A DNA stretch of 47,619 bases from Acidimicrobiales bacterium. GTDB taxonomy: Bacteria > Actinomycetota > Acidimicrobiia > Acidimicrobiales > SZUA-35. The DNA is taken from positions 1 through 47,619 of the forward strand of contig JAHDDW010000015.1 in assembly GCA_020629155.1 (NCBI GenBank), in the 5' to 3' direction. Below, one piece after another: positions 7,939 to 15,747 of the stretch (position 1 is the stretch's first letter; each line of letters starts with the position of its first letter). The notes under the pieces were generated by a model. That model worked only from the letters and a program-made list of their open reading frames with translations. It was not told the origin of the DNA and did no database searches. A program made the translations under genes and the position numbers.

Positions 7939-8952
7939 ATGGTGTACAGAGCAGAATATTTGTGGATAGATGGCACAGAGCCAACTGCCGAAATACGTTC
8001 AAAAACAAAGATACTAGCCGATGGTGATGAGCCTGGAATCTGGGGGTTTGATGGTTCGAGCACCAATCAAGCTGCTGGTGACGACTCTGATATTGTGTTG
8101 AAACCGGTTAAAAGTTTTCCAGATCCTCTTCGAGGTGGTGACAACATTTTGGTGATGTGTGAAACGTTTTTGCCTGGCGATATGAGCCCGCACCCTTCCA
8201 ACAATCGCATCAAAGCCCGTGAAGCATTCGATGCCTATGGAAGTCAAGAGCCGTGGTTTGGGTTGGAGCAAGAATATACGTTGCTTGACCCTGTGACAGC
8301 ATGGCCAGCAGGTTTCCCTGCGAATGGTTTCCCTCGTCCGCAGGGGCCATATTATTGCGGTGTCGGTGCGGTGAAAATACGTGGTCGTGAACTTGTTGAA
8401 GAGCACACCACGTTATGCATTGAAGCTGGCTTGGCGATTGCTGGCACAAATGCCGAAGTTATGCCTGGTCAGTGGGAGTTTCAGATCGGCCCTGTTGACA
8501 CGGTAACTGTAGGCGATCATATCTGGGTGGCTCGTTATTTGCTTTATCGTTTGGGTGAGAAGCATGGCGTTGAAATTTCGTTGGATGCTAAACCTATGCC
8601 AGGCGACTGGAATGGGGCTGGGATGCACACAAACTTTTCGACCAAAGCGATGCGTGAAACCTATGAAAGTATTGAATTGGCTGCAAAATCGTTGGGTGAA
8701 CCTGGTAAACCTGAAGAGCACTTGGCTGGCTATGGTCAAGGTATCGAGCAGCGTTTGACAGGTGCCCATGAGACGCAGCGTTATGATCAATTCAGTTATG
8801 GTGTGTCTGATCGTGGTGCATCGATTCGTATCCCATGGCAGGTAGCGAAAGAGGGCAAAGGCTATATCGAAGATCGCCGCCCTAACGCCAATGCCGATCC
8901 GTACATGGTTGCAGCGCTTATGACAAATACGGTGTGTGCTGCCTTGGCCTGA
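7939..8952 (+). CDS. glnII: Glutamine synthetase, type II (eukaryotic-like GSII)
   Basis: A 337-residue ATP-dependent glutamate-ammonia ligase. It is much shorter than GSI (about 470) and has GSII hallmarks: WGFDGSSTNQA near residue 35, the FGLEQEYTLLD glutamate motif, PQGPYYCGVG, GTNAEVMPGQWEFQIGP, and the C-terminal SIRIPWQVAKEGKGYIEDRRPNANADPY segment with the catalytic Arg/Glu residues. The ATG follows GGAGG at five bases. The gene has its own 290-base upstream region with a GlnR-like motif and an RBS-masking inverted repeat, and a strong terminator downstream, so it is probably monocistronic. It works with the upstream GDH in ammonia assimilation. Confidence 0.95.
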   Translation: MVYRAEYLWIDGTEPTAEIRSKTKILADGDEPGIWGFDGSSTNQAAGDDSDIVLKPVKSFPDPLRGGDNILVMCETFLPGDMSPHPSNNRIKAREAFDAYGSQEPWFGLEQEYTLLDPVTAWPAGFPANGFPRPQGPYYCGVGAVKIRGRELVEEHTTLCIEAGLAIAGTNAEVMPGQWEFQIGPVDTVTVGDHIWVARYLLYRLGEKHGVEISLDAKPMPGDWNGAGMHTNFSTKAMRETYESIELAAKSLGEPGKPEEHLAGYGQGIEQRLTGAHETQRYDQFSYGVSDRGASIRIPWQVAKEGKGYIEDRRPNANADPYMVAALMTNTVCAALA

Positions 8953-8980
8953 GCCCCCAACTAGTATATAGTTAAATTTT

Positions 8981-9026
8981 GAACGAGAGGGACGCCTTGG
9001 CGGGGGCACCCTCTCGCTCAATTTTT
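8981..9026 (+). terminator. Rho-independent terminator of glutamine synthetase
   Basis: CGAGAGGG (8984-8991) pairs exactly with CCCTCTCG (9009-9016), with a GC-rich inner part, followed by CTCAATTTTT. It lies about 30 bases after the glnII stop codon. Confidence 0.9.
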
Positions 9027-9065
9027 AGAAGAACTATGTTTTTTTGCTTAAATAGAGGGAAATTT

Positions 9066-9089
9066 TGATTCGGTAACTGATTCGGTAGC
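9066..9089 (+). repeat. Tandem 12-bp direct repeat upstream of sigma-like gene
   Basis: TGATTCGGTAAC and TGATTCGGTAGC stand head to tail (11 of 12 identical), about 35-55 bases before the ATG at 9123. A protein binding site or duplicated promoter element is possible. Confidence 0.6.
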
Positions 9090-9122
9090 TCAAACAGTAG
9101 TGCTATAGCTCACTATCGAGTT

Positions 9123-9803
9123 ATGTTTACACAGTTAGAAAATCAATGGTTTCTTTGGTCGCAATCGCTAACGGCACGTAAAGTGTTTGCTGTGTGGGAT
9201 GATGCACATCCCGATGTTTTTGCTGGTTGGGATGTGGAGAGTCTTCGGGAACCGCAAGGCTCCTATCGCACTGACAGAATGCAGGCAGCGCTGGTTTCTC
9301 TTAGTCAACACGGAGATCAAGATGCTATTTCGACATTGACGGTGCAACTGCTTCCTGGTTTGCGCAAGCTGGTGCGGACCTATGGTCCACGCGGTCAAAC
9401 CAGTCAAGAAGTGCTTTCGTTCTTCTATGAAACGCTGGTGCGGCATAAGCTAGAAAAAAGACCTAGAAAAATTGCTGCAAACCTACTGTTAGACACAAAA
9501 AATAAGTTATATCGCCAAAATCTTCGTGTAGAGAAAGAACAAGACAAGTCGGAGCAAGGCTTTGCGGCTGACAGTTTTGAAAACAGCGTTGTGGAGAGGA
9601 TTTGCTTGCACAATGATTTCAAAAAAGCGATTGATAGTCAGTCATCTAAACAGCGTCAAACGACAGCATTGCTTGCCTTCGGTAAATGGGTGATGGGTGA
9701 AGATATTGCCACGCTAGCGCAGCGCCATCAGCTGAGCGCTACAGCGACAGCAACAAAGCTTTGGCGATTGAAAACCGCAGTGCGTCAAATCGCTGCTGCA
9801 TAG
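9123..9803 (+). CDS. Sigma-70-like / helix-turn-helix actinobacterial protein
   Basis: A 226-residue soluble protein. The middle (about 70-145) has a sigma region-2-like pattern: LLPGLRKLVRTYG, then SQEVLSFFYETLVRHKLEKRPRKIAANLLLDTKNKLYRQ. The RPRKIAANLLLDTKNKL stretch recalls a family of degenerate sigma-like proteins common in actinobacteria (RPRRVAANLALDTRxRL). The last 50 residues (GEDIATLAQRHQLSATATATKLWRLKTAVR) look like a region-4 helix-turn-helix. I infer a transcription regulator of unknown target. No RBS is seen before the ATG; translation may be leaderless. A tandem repeat lies just upstream. Confidence 0.6.
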   Translation: MFTQLENQWFLWSQSLTARKVFAVWDDAHPDVFAGWDVESLREPQGSYRTDRMQAALVSLSQHGDQDAISTLTVQLLPGLRKLVRTYGPRGQTSQEVLSFFYETLVRHKLEKRPRKIAANLLLDTKNKLYRQNLRVEKEQDKSEQGFAADSFENSVVERICLHNDFKKAIDSQSSKQRQTTALLAFGKWVMGEDIATLAQRHQLSATATATKLWRLKTAVRQIAAA

Positions 9804-9822
9804 AAAAACAATTCAAAAAATA

Positions 9823-10125
9823 TTGATACAAAAAAGTGGCGGTAGGGCCGCAGGTGTCACGCAAAAATCTCAAAAAAGTTCACACGTCAACTATCTGATT
9901 GAAACTCAAAGCAGAAATATATTTTTGTGTGAAATAAAATATTCTTCTCAACAGATTTCTAATTCGGTTTTAAATCAACTCGATAAAACGTTACAAGCTA
10001 TCGGAACTCCCAAACGCTATACAGTTGGACTGATTTTAATTCATTTCGGCCCGATCACTGACAAAATAAAATATGCAGGATTATTTGAAAAAATTATCGA
10101 TTTCTCCAAGTTCTTTACCGTGTAG
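9823..10125 (+). pseudogene. C-terminal remnant of an ATPase with PD-(D/E)XK-like tail
   Basis: About 100 residues from a TTG codon with no convincing start. SSHVNYLIETQSRNIFLCEIKYS resembles the nuclease-like tail of DUF234/DUF4143-type AAA ATPases (pattern VDLLI...-ICEIKYS), followed by a region ending in LFEKIIDFSKFF, like the end of those proteins. The ATPase part is missing and the usual acidic residue of the VDLLI strand is Asn. Probably a decayed fragment beside the intact relative at 10302. Confidence 0.5.
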
Positions 10126-10145
10126 ATGAGCAGACCTCCAGACAA

Positions 10146-10214
10146 CTGAAAAAACGCACAGTGGGACATCTGAAAACGTACATTGCGATGCCTGAAAAAC
10201 ATGTATTAGGTAGC
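10146..10214 (+). repeat. Three degenerate ~23-bp repeats (CTGAAAA..GTACATT type)
   Basis: Successive units begin at 10146, 10170 and 10192 with CTGAAAA and share a following ACGTACATT-like core. Similar units recur at 11912 and 12531-12609. Iterated repeats of this size are known at the ends of IS21-family elements, where the transposase binds; here no transposase gene remains. Confidence 0.55.
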
Positions 10215-10238
10215 TTAATGTCCAGCCATCGGAAAATA

Positions 10239-10272
10239 TTCAACCTTATATATAGCTATATATAAGGTTGAA
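10239..10272. repeat. Perfect 34-bp palindrome upstream of DUF4143 ATPase
   Basis: The arm TTCAACCTTATATATAG is followed directly by its exact reverse complement. Part of it (ATATATAGCTATAT) recurs at about 10281-10294. The palindrome sits 30 bases before the ATG at 10302 and could be an operator or a hairpin in the leader. Confidence 0.9.
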
Positions 10273-10301
10273 TAGTGCTCATATATAGCTATATTTAAGT
10301 C

Positions 10302-11642
10302 ATGTTTGATCGTGTGTTTACTTCACATCTAGTTAATTGGTATCACAATGAGGCAAGAAAACCCCTCATTGTGCGAGGTGCTCGGCAAGTCGGAAAGACT
10401 ACCACCATAAAGTCTTTCGCAGAAAAATATGGCATGGTGTACCTTAACCTTGAACGCGCAGCCGACAGAAACATATTCAGAAGCGTCACATCAGCGCAGG
10501 AATCTATCAGAGATATTGAAATAGCTACAAAGCATAAAATTACTCCTGGTAAGACGGTTCTCTTTATTGATGAAATCCAAGAATCTCAACTAGCTATGAG
10601 CCAGCTCAGATTCTATTATGAGGAACAGCCAGATCTGCATGTCGTTGCTGCTGGTTCGCTCCTTGAACTTAAACTCAAAGAAAGTTCGATCGAAGTGCCT
10701 GTTGGCAGAATCCAATACGGGTATATGTCAGGTGTAACTTTCGACGAATATTTACGAGCGATAGGCAATGAGCAAGCGCATGATTATCTAGCGGAACTCA
10801 CTATGTTTGACACAATCTCAGAATCTATACATGAAACAATGCTAAATACTTTTCGGGACTATGCACTTATCGGAGGTATGCCAGAAATCGTCGCAAACTA
10901 TGTCTCAAATCACAGTTATGAATCACTCCACGAAATTTATGATTCAATACTTACAAGTTTCTCGGACGATATCAGAAAATATTCCAAAGGAGCGAAGTCT
11001 GACCATCTGACGTACTTGCTAAATGCCTGTCCAAAATATGCTGGAACTACCGTGACGTTCAATAAGTTTGATAACTCTGACCTTAACTCAAAACAAGTCA
11101 GCGCTGCTTTTACGACCCTGCAACTTGCACGTTTAACTACATTGGTGCGGCCAAGCAACTCAATAGAATTGCCTGTAGCAGAAAACTTGAAAGCAAAACC
11201 TAAGCTTCTCTTTTTTGATACTGGTTTGGTGAACTATGCTGCTGGGCTTGTGAGCAGCTATATAGAAACAAGCGATCTGAGTGCCATTCATAGAGGTGCA
11301 ATAGCTGAGCAGGTAGCGGGCCTTTCTTTGTGGCAACAAACAGAAGGTGTGCAGAATGCTTTAAATTTTTGGACGAAGTTTAAAGCAGGTGCTAGCGCCG
11401 AAATCGATTTTTTGCTAACGCACAAGGGTCGGTTGGTGCCTATCGAAGTGAAAAGCGGTTCAGTAGGCAGATTGCGATCTTTGCACCAGTTCATTGATGT
11501 GTCTGAGTTCCGTTTTGCTGTGAAAATATCTTCTCAGCCTTTACATATAGAACAGGTCAAATCGTTGCAAGGAACAAGCTTTACGCTTTTGAATATCCCG
11601 CATTATCTAACGTATCGACTACTTGACCTCATAGACTTTTAG
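10302..11642 (+). CDS. AAA+ ATPase with C-terminal DUF4143 domain
   Basis: A 446-residue protein. The N-terminal ATPase shows Walker A GARQVGKTT at 26-34, Walker B TVLFIDEIQES at about 85-95 and a VVAAGSLLELKL sensor strand. The middle part is helical. The C-terminal quarter is DUF4143, a PD-(D/E)XK-like nuclease fold with AEIDFLL and VPIEVKSG as the candidate D/E-x-K residues. Such ATPases are widespread, often in variable DNA; their cellular role is poorly known. The gene appears intact, unlike its two decayed relatives at 9823 and 12003. A 34-bp palindrome precedes it. Confidence 0.85.
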   Translation: MFDRVFTSHLVNWYHNEARKPLIVRGARQVGKTTTIKSFAEKYGMVYLNLERAADRNIFRSVTSAQESIRDIEIATKHKITPGKTVLFIDEIQESQLAMSQLRFYYEEQPDLHVVAAGSLLELKLKESSIEVPVGRIQYGYMSGVTFDEYLRAIGNEQAHDYLAELTMFDTISESIHETMLNTFRDYALIGGMPEIVANYVSNHSYESLHEIYDSILTSFSDDIRKYSKGAKSDHLTYLLNACPKYAGTTVTFNKFDNSDLNSKQVSAAFTTLQLARLTTLVRPSNSIELPVAENLKAKPKLLFFDTGLVNYAAGLVSSYIETSDLSAIHRGAIAEQVAGLSLWQQTEGVQNALNFWTKFKAGASAEIDFLLTHKGRLVPIEVKSGSVGRLRSLHQFIDVSEFRFAVKISSQPLHIEQVKSLQGTSFTLLNIPHYLTYRLLDLIDF

Positions 11643-11909
11643 CCAAGCTGGAATGTAGTTCTGTAAGGCGAGAACCTCAGTTGTGGGATTCATAGACGTC
11701 GTTTCCTGAAGCGGCTGATCGAAAGAAGTATCAGGCTGAAAGCTTCTGCGTTTTAGCAATTTGATGAACTTGTTTGCCAGTTAAGCCGTCATCGTAAATA
11801 GTTAACGATGAAGGTGGCGCGACGTTGGCGCAGCGTCATTAGTTATGTGTCACAGCGACAGCACCAGAACTCTGTTGGATGATGTCAACTGGTCTTGCAT
11901 GGCATGGAT
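11643..11909. other. Non-coding stretch, no gene seen
   Basis: I see no supported gene in either strand here or up to the remnant starting near 12003. It lies inside the decayed zone between ATPase genes and probably holds unrecognisable debris. Confidence 0.5.
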
Positions 11910-11974
11910 AGCTGAAAAAAGTACATTAGACCTCTGGATTAGGTGTAATGAGCCATTTTGAACGGAAGATAAAA

Positions 11975-12041
11975 TGCACAAATCGAAATAGCAAATTCGC
12001 ATTTGTGCACAAAATCGGGATTGTGGGTTCACATTTGTGCA
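11975..12041. repeat. Inverted and direct copies of ATTTGTGCA
   Basis: TGCACAAAT at 11975-11983 is the complement of ATTTGTGCA at 12001-12009, and the latter recurs at 12033-12041. The sequence overlaps the start of the truncated ATPase frame and may mark a breakpoint. Confidence 0.5.
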
Positions 12042-12524
12042 TTTTTGAGCAACGTTATTTTGCCTAGCTATCACAAGTCTTTGCGGAAACAGCATAGGAA
12101 AGCTCCAAAGTTCTTTTTTTATGATGTGGGCTTAGTGAGGGCGTTGACTAATTCTTTGCATGAACAACCAAGGCCAGGGACCTCTGAATTTGGAAAACTA
12201 TTTGAAGCGTTTGTTGTTAATGAATTTGTAAAAATGAATGAATATACACGCTCTCGTTTTCAGTTCTCGCATTTGCGAGTTCGACATCAGGATGAAGTTG
12301 ATTTGATACTAGAAAAACCTGGTAAAGAAACAATTTTGATAGAGATTAAATCGACTAACCAGATAGGCCCAAAACATGTTCGTGGCCTAAATAAGCTTCA
12401 TGGCACCTTTGAAAATGTGAAGCCATATTTGCTTTCTCAGGATAAAACCGCCCGTACTATTGGCGAAACAACGTGTTTGCATTGGCAAGAAGGCATAGCA
12501 GAAATATTCGACGGTTCTCTATGA
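12003..12524 (+). pseudogene. 5'-truncated ATPase gene, DUF4143-like C-terminus only
   Basis: The open frame encodes 173 residues, of which about the last 150 look genuine: LPSYHKSLRKQHRKAPKFFFYDVGLVRAL is typical of the linker before the nuclease-like tail, followed by FGKLFEAFVVNEF and DEVDLILEK...ILIEIKST, the D-x-L/E-x-K core. The N-terminal ATPase with Walker motifs is missing; the first 20-odd codons come from unrelated repeat-bearing sequence. A related but distinct member of the family at 10302. It is flanked by inverted repeats, so truncation by a mobile element is likely. Confidence 0.7.
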
Positions 12525-12530
12525 GTTCAA

Positions 12531-12609
12531 GATGTAAAAAGTACATTGAGCGTCTTGAAAAAGGTACATTAGGGTTCTGAAAAAAGTACATCTGATGTAC
12601 TTTTTTCAG
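12531..12609. repeat. Iterated GTACATT repeats ending in a 33-bp near-perfect palindrome
   Basis: Units of about 23 bp carry AAAAAGTACATT, GAAAAAGGTACATT and GAAAAAAGTACATC. The last unit, CTGAAAAAAGTACATC (12577-12592), is followed after one base by its exact complement (12594-12609). This back-to-back arrangement resembles two element ends facing each other. Confidence 0.7.
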
Positions 12610-12656
12610 CTGTCAGCTGCGAGTAATTAAAAGGTGAGACCTTGTAAGCTAGACTC

Positions 12657-13121
12657 ATGGCGTCTGTAGATTCTTTCCTAAACTTCTATGATGACTATTC
12701 AGAAGCAGTGCACCCAGAAATTCTGAGCTATATTTCAGAGAATAATCAGATAACACAAAAAGGTTATTGCAACGATGATTTCTGTGCGTTGGCTACCGAG
12801 CGCATCCGGTCCTTCTTTGGATTGCCTAACGCCCAGGTCTTCTACTTCCCGAACGGCACTATTTGTAACATTGTTGGCCTCAAAGCTATGCTGCGGTCTT
12901 TTGAATCGGTTATTTCAGCAGACAGCGGACATATCAACACTCACGAAGCTGGCGCTTTGGAAGCAGCTGGCCACAAAATAGTGAGTCAACCAGGGATAAA
13001 TGGAAAATTAACGCCTGAGCTTGCAGATCGGGCATATGAAACCTATGAAGATGAACATACTGCTGTGCCGAAGGCTTTATATCTAACGCAGGGGACAGAA
13101 GTCGGCACGGTTTATATGTAG
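12657..13121 (+). pseudogene. Truncated threonine-aldolase/beta-eliminating-lyase-like gene
   Basis: A 154-residue N-terminal part of a fold-type I PLP enzyme of the low-specificity threonine aldolase superfamily: GYCNDDFC, FFGLPNAQVFYFPNGT, INTHEAGALEAAGHKI and ALYLTQGTEVGTVY match the family in order. The frame then stops at TAG. The PLP-lysine and the whole C-terminal half (normally to about 350 residues) are missing, and I see no continuation in the next 180 bases. It begins about 45 bases after the IS-like repeats. Almost certainly non-functional. Confidence 0.75.
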
Positions 13122-13304
13122 TAGATCATATTTTATGCAGGGAAGCATGTCGCATCGTTAGGGGACAGGATAACTGCCATGCCAATATCATTGCTATGGG
13201 CTGAGTAGTCAGCTCACTGTTTGGCTGGGGATTTACTGCTTCTCAAATTCGATTTTGACCGACACGCTAGAGGATGTGTAGAAAACGGCTTTAGAGTAGA
13301 ATAA

Positions 13305-13889
13305 ATGCAAAGTTTTTTCGGCGTTCTATCTTTTATAGTTATTTTTGGGGTCACGTTTCCGTATATTCGAGATATTTTAAATCTTAAAGCCAAGCCATCT
13401 AGAAGTACGAGGCTTTTATTTTTTGTATTAATGTCGACAACTCTTGTCATTCAAAGCAGAGATTTCACGTCTTGGGTGCTGGCTTTGACTGTCGCAGAAG
13501 TAGCAAGCCAGATTCTTTTGTTGGGACTTTCCTTTAAATATGGACTGGGTGGTTTGCAGCGGTTAGATGTTATAAGCTACGTCCTCTTTACGATCGCTTT
13601 GACGGGGTATCTTGTTACTGGAGAAACTTTAGTAGGCTTAGCCCTTCTTTGTCTTACTGATCTTGTTGCTTTTGTGCCCACTATTGTAAAAAACTTTAAA
13701 GATCCCAAATCTGATACACCTTTATTTTTCTTTATGGGAGTTGTTGGCGGGGTATTCTCGGTTCTTGCTGCCGACGATTTGACTGATATTAACGAGATTT
13801 TAGTGCCTGGATACATAGCGGTTATTAATCTTTTCCCCTTGCTTCCTTTAATTAGCGAGCCGCTAAGAAAGAAGTTTGTGTCTTCTTGA
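13305..13889 (+). CDS. Multi-helix membrane protein, PQ-loop/SemiSWEET-like
   Basis: A 194-residue, very hydrophobic protein with six or seven predicted helices. The pattern is duplicated: FPYIRDILNLKAKPSRSTRLLFF near residue 19 and FVPTIVKNFKDPKSDTPLFFF near 122 both look like the proline-containing P-x-I-x-K/R...-S motif of PQ-loop transporters. I infer a small transporter-like protein; substrate unknown. It converges on the TrmB-family gene, whose restored stop lies two bases beyond this gene's stop. Confidence 0.65.
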   Translation: MQSFFGVLSFIVIFGVTFPYIRDILNLKAKPSRSTRLLFFVLMSTTLVIQSRDFTSWVLALTVAEVASQILLLGLSFKYGLGGLQRLDVISYVLFTIALTGYLVTGETLVGLALLCLTDLVAFVPTIVKNFKDPKSDTPLFFFMGVVGGVFSVLAADDLTDINEILVPGYIAVINLFPLLPLISEPLRKKFVSS

Positions 13890-13891
13890 GT

Positions 13892-14673
13892 TCAGCTTTC
13901 TATCTTGGTGCCTGCTTGCCATAACATTTGAAATATCTGTTTTTGTTGGCTTGCAAGAGCTTTATTGTGAATTTCTACTCCGAAAACATCATGATTATCG
14001 TAGCTCAGTAGAGCGACGCAATCGTTATAGACGTACGTCTCGAACTCGATAGTAAAAATTTTCGGGTCAATATATCTTACTTCGTTAAATTTTGAATATC
14101 CAGCTACTTTTGAGTCTTGTTCCCATTCTTTATTATTGGTTAGATCTTGTATCGTGATGCTACTCGCTGCTCTCGTAATTTTTCGGCGAAGTTTGGGTCT
14201 ATACCTGGGTGCTGACCTAGCTGTGCAAGCTCGAAAACTTGGATGAGGCCATTGGCCTGATTTAAATGGAAATTCATTTGATTTAGTCCATCAATGCCAC
14301 GATATTCAATGGTTCGAGACCCTAAAGGTGATTTGTGTCTCATTTCAGTTAACGTGTTGATAACGGAAGGCAGTGAACGTTTCATTTTTTCTGCTTGTGC
14401 TTCAATTTCTGCAACCAGAAACTCCAAGGACCGCAATGAAGCTGCTTCGTAGTTTGTTCCATAGTGTCGTTTATGTGCAACAACTATTTGCTTGTCTAGT
14501 AGTTGCTCTAATAGCGTGTAAAGTTTTGTTCGTCCTGTGTCTAAGCCTCGTGAGATTCCCAAAACACTACTTCTGCCATGGCTATTTAGATAAAGAAAGA
14601 CAGAAATCTCATCTTTTTCTAAGCCTAGTTCAGCTAAATAGCTTCGTATCTTGAGCATTTGAGTTTGTTTCAT
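13892..14673 (-). pseudogene. TrmB-family transcriptional regulator, frameshifted
   Basis: The first frame (14140-14673, 177 residues) has a winged-helix TrmB domain: ELGLEKDEISVFLYL, then SSVLGISRGLDTGRTKLYTLL and KQIVVAHKRHYGTNYEA, followed by a coiled linker. It stops at 14140. Shifting frame by one near 14140-14165 restores about 80 more residues down to a TGA at 13892-13894, reading TNNKEWEQDSKVAGYSKF, then EVRYIDPKIF and YNDCVALLSYDNHDVFGVEI, ending MLWQAGTKIES. This matches the C-terminal effector domain usual in this group. So the gene carries one frameshift, or the sequence has an indel error. It is divergent from the oxygenase at 14755. Confidence 0.75.
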
Positions 14674-14690
14674 GCTGTATTACTGTAGCA

Positions 14691-14721
14691 ATAAATGTCT
14701 GTCGTTTCAGACAACATTTAT
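14691..14721. promoter_or_regulatory. Imperfect palindrome between TrmB-like regulator and oxygenase
   Basis: ATAAATGTCTG at 14691-14701 is mirrored by CAGACAACATTTAT at 14708-14721, with a small bulge in the right arm. It lies in the 81-base divergent promoter region and is a plausible operator for the TrmB-type regulator. Confidence 0.5.
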
Positions 14722-14754
14722 CTAGTGTGCGGAATCCTTTCTACCCTTGCGTAG

Positions 14755-15504
14755 ATGAACAGTGTTTTGGCTAGGTGTTTACCCCTCGAAGGTAGCGAAC
14801 CTTTCGTGCTGCATTCTTTCGATGTCAAGAGCGTACTTCCCGTAGGTTGGGAACATCAAGTAGCGCAGATTGTATGTGATAAAACAATTTTTCGAAGCCT
14901 AAAGCCAACTTCTGTAACTTCTCGTGAAGATCAAACAAAAGTGAGCTATGTGAAAGTAGGAACAGTACCTTCAGAAGAGATAGCTAGAGGGTTGTCGTGG
15001 CTAACTTGTTTATATCGAGGCCTTTTTTTTGAACTGGCTAAAGCGGTATCGCGTGAGTCGGTTTATTTGGCTGGTGGAACTAAAGCCGTAAATTTAAATA
15101 TTCAAACTGGAAGCATGCGTTATGAATCTCATACAGATTCTAACCCGATACAAGGAATGTTGTACTTTACTACACACAACAACGGCGATGGCGGCGAGCT
15201 TGTAGTGGCAAATAACCCTAACGCAAGTTCTAAAGAAGAAGTAGATGCCGATTGCCAAGTGTTCTATCCACAAGCTGGTCAATTTGTTCTCTTCGATGCA
15301 AGAAAATTCCCTCACTATGTACGACCCTTGCAAGATAAAAACCAGTGGCGTATTGCAGCAGCAATGAATTTTTACACGCCTTCATGTTCAGAGAAACAGC
15401 GACCTGCTGATTTGAATGAACATCTGTATGGGAGAATGCCGATTTCTAAGAATCCTCCAGCTACTAATTACCACGGAATAAAAAGTTCTTTGTCTCTTGG
15501 CTAG
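14755..15504 (+). CDS. 2-oxoglutarate/Fe(II)-dependent oxygenase
   Basis: A 249-residue cytosolic protein. The double-stranded beta-helix core shows H126-x-D128 (ESHTDSN), the distal H187 (KFPHYVRPL) and R199 (QWRIAAAMNFYTP) for 2-oxoglutarate, which together define the Fe(II)/2OG dioxygenase superfamily (prolyl-hydroxylase-like subgroup). GDGGELVV is the usual strand between them. All metal ligands are present, so it should be active; the substrate is unknown. The ATG is just after a divergent regulatory region shared with the TrmB-like gene, suggesting control by it. Confidence 0.85.
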   Translation: MNSVLARCLPLEGSEPFVLHSFDVKSVLPVGWEHQVAQIVCDKTIFRSLKPTSVTSREDQTKVSYVKVGTVPSEEIARGLSWLTCLYRGLFFELAKAVSRESVYLAGGTKAVNLNIQTGSMRYESHTDSNPIQGMLYFTTHNNGDGGELVVANNPNASSKEEVDADCQVFYPQAGQFVLFDARKFPHYVRPLQDKNQWRIAAAMNFYTPSCSEKQRPADLNEHLYGRMPISKNPPATNYHGIKSSLSLG

Positions 15505-15747
15505 AAATAGCACAACGAAAGACTAAGCCGATTAGGTGATGCTATAGTTTCCTTTTTCAGTATTTTCGCTGCGAGTACTCTAAGGAATATCCAGGAAATT
15601 TTTACCCAGCATTTCTAACAATTGTTAATATTATTTTGTTTGCTCCGCTGATGAAAGGGAAAAATGCTGGCCGATTCCAAATAAGAACTCGCTGACACGT
15701 CATTTGCGAATATAATGTTGTTTTTTCGCAAAAATAAGTCCTGGTAG

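Larger units (their letters stand above)
11910..12611. mobile_element. Candidate mobile-element remnant bounded by 17-bp inverted repeats
   Basis: AGCTGAAAAAAGTACAT at 11910-11926 is repeated exactly in inverted orientation at 12595-12611. Between them lie a 5'-truncated ATPase gene and further repeats, but no transposase. The repeats belong to the same family as those at 10146, which look like IS21-type ends. The interval may be what is left after deletion of an element's core. Confidence 0.35.

Noticed and set aside
7775-7969. + strand ORF in the glutamine synthetase leader
   Set aside because: It runs over the RBS and start of glnII in another frame and has no SD of its own; a leader peptide cannot be excluded but is not supported.
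11700-11860. Short open stretch on the minus strand in the decayed zone
   Set aside because: About 34 codons without start or recognisable homology; too weak to call a gene remnant.
10146-12611. CRISPR array from the ~23-bp repeats
   Set aside because: Units are contiguous, degenerate and lack unique spacers; no cas genes nearby.
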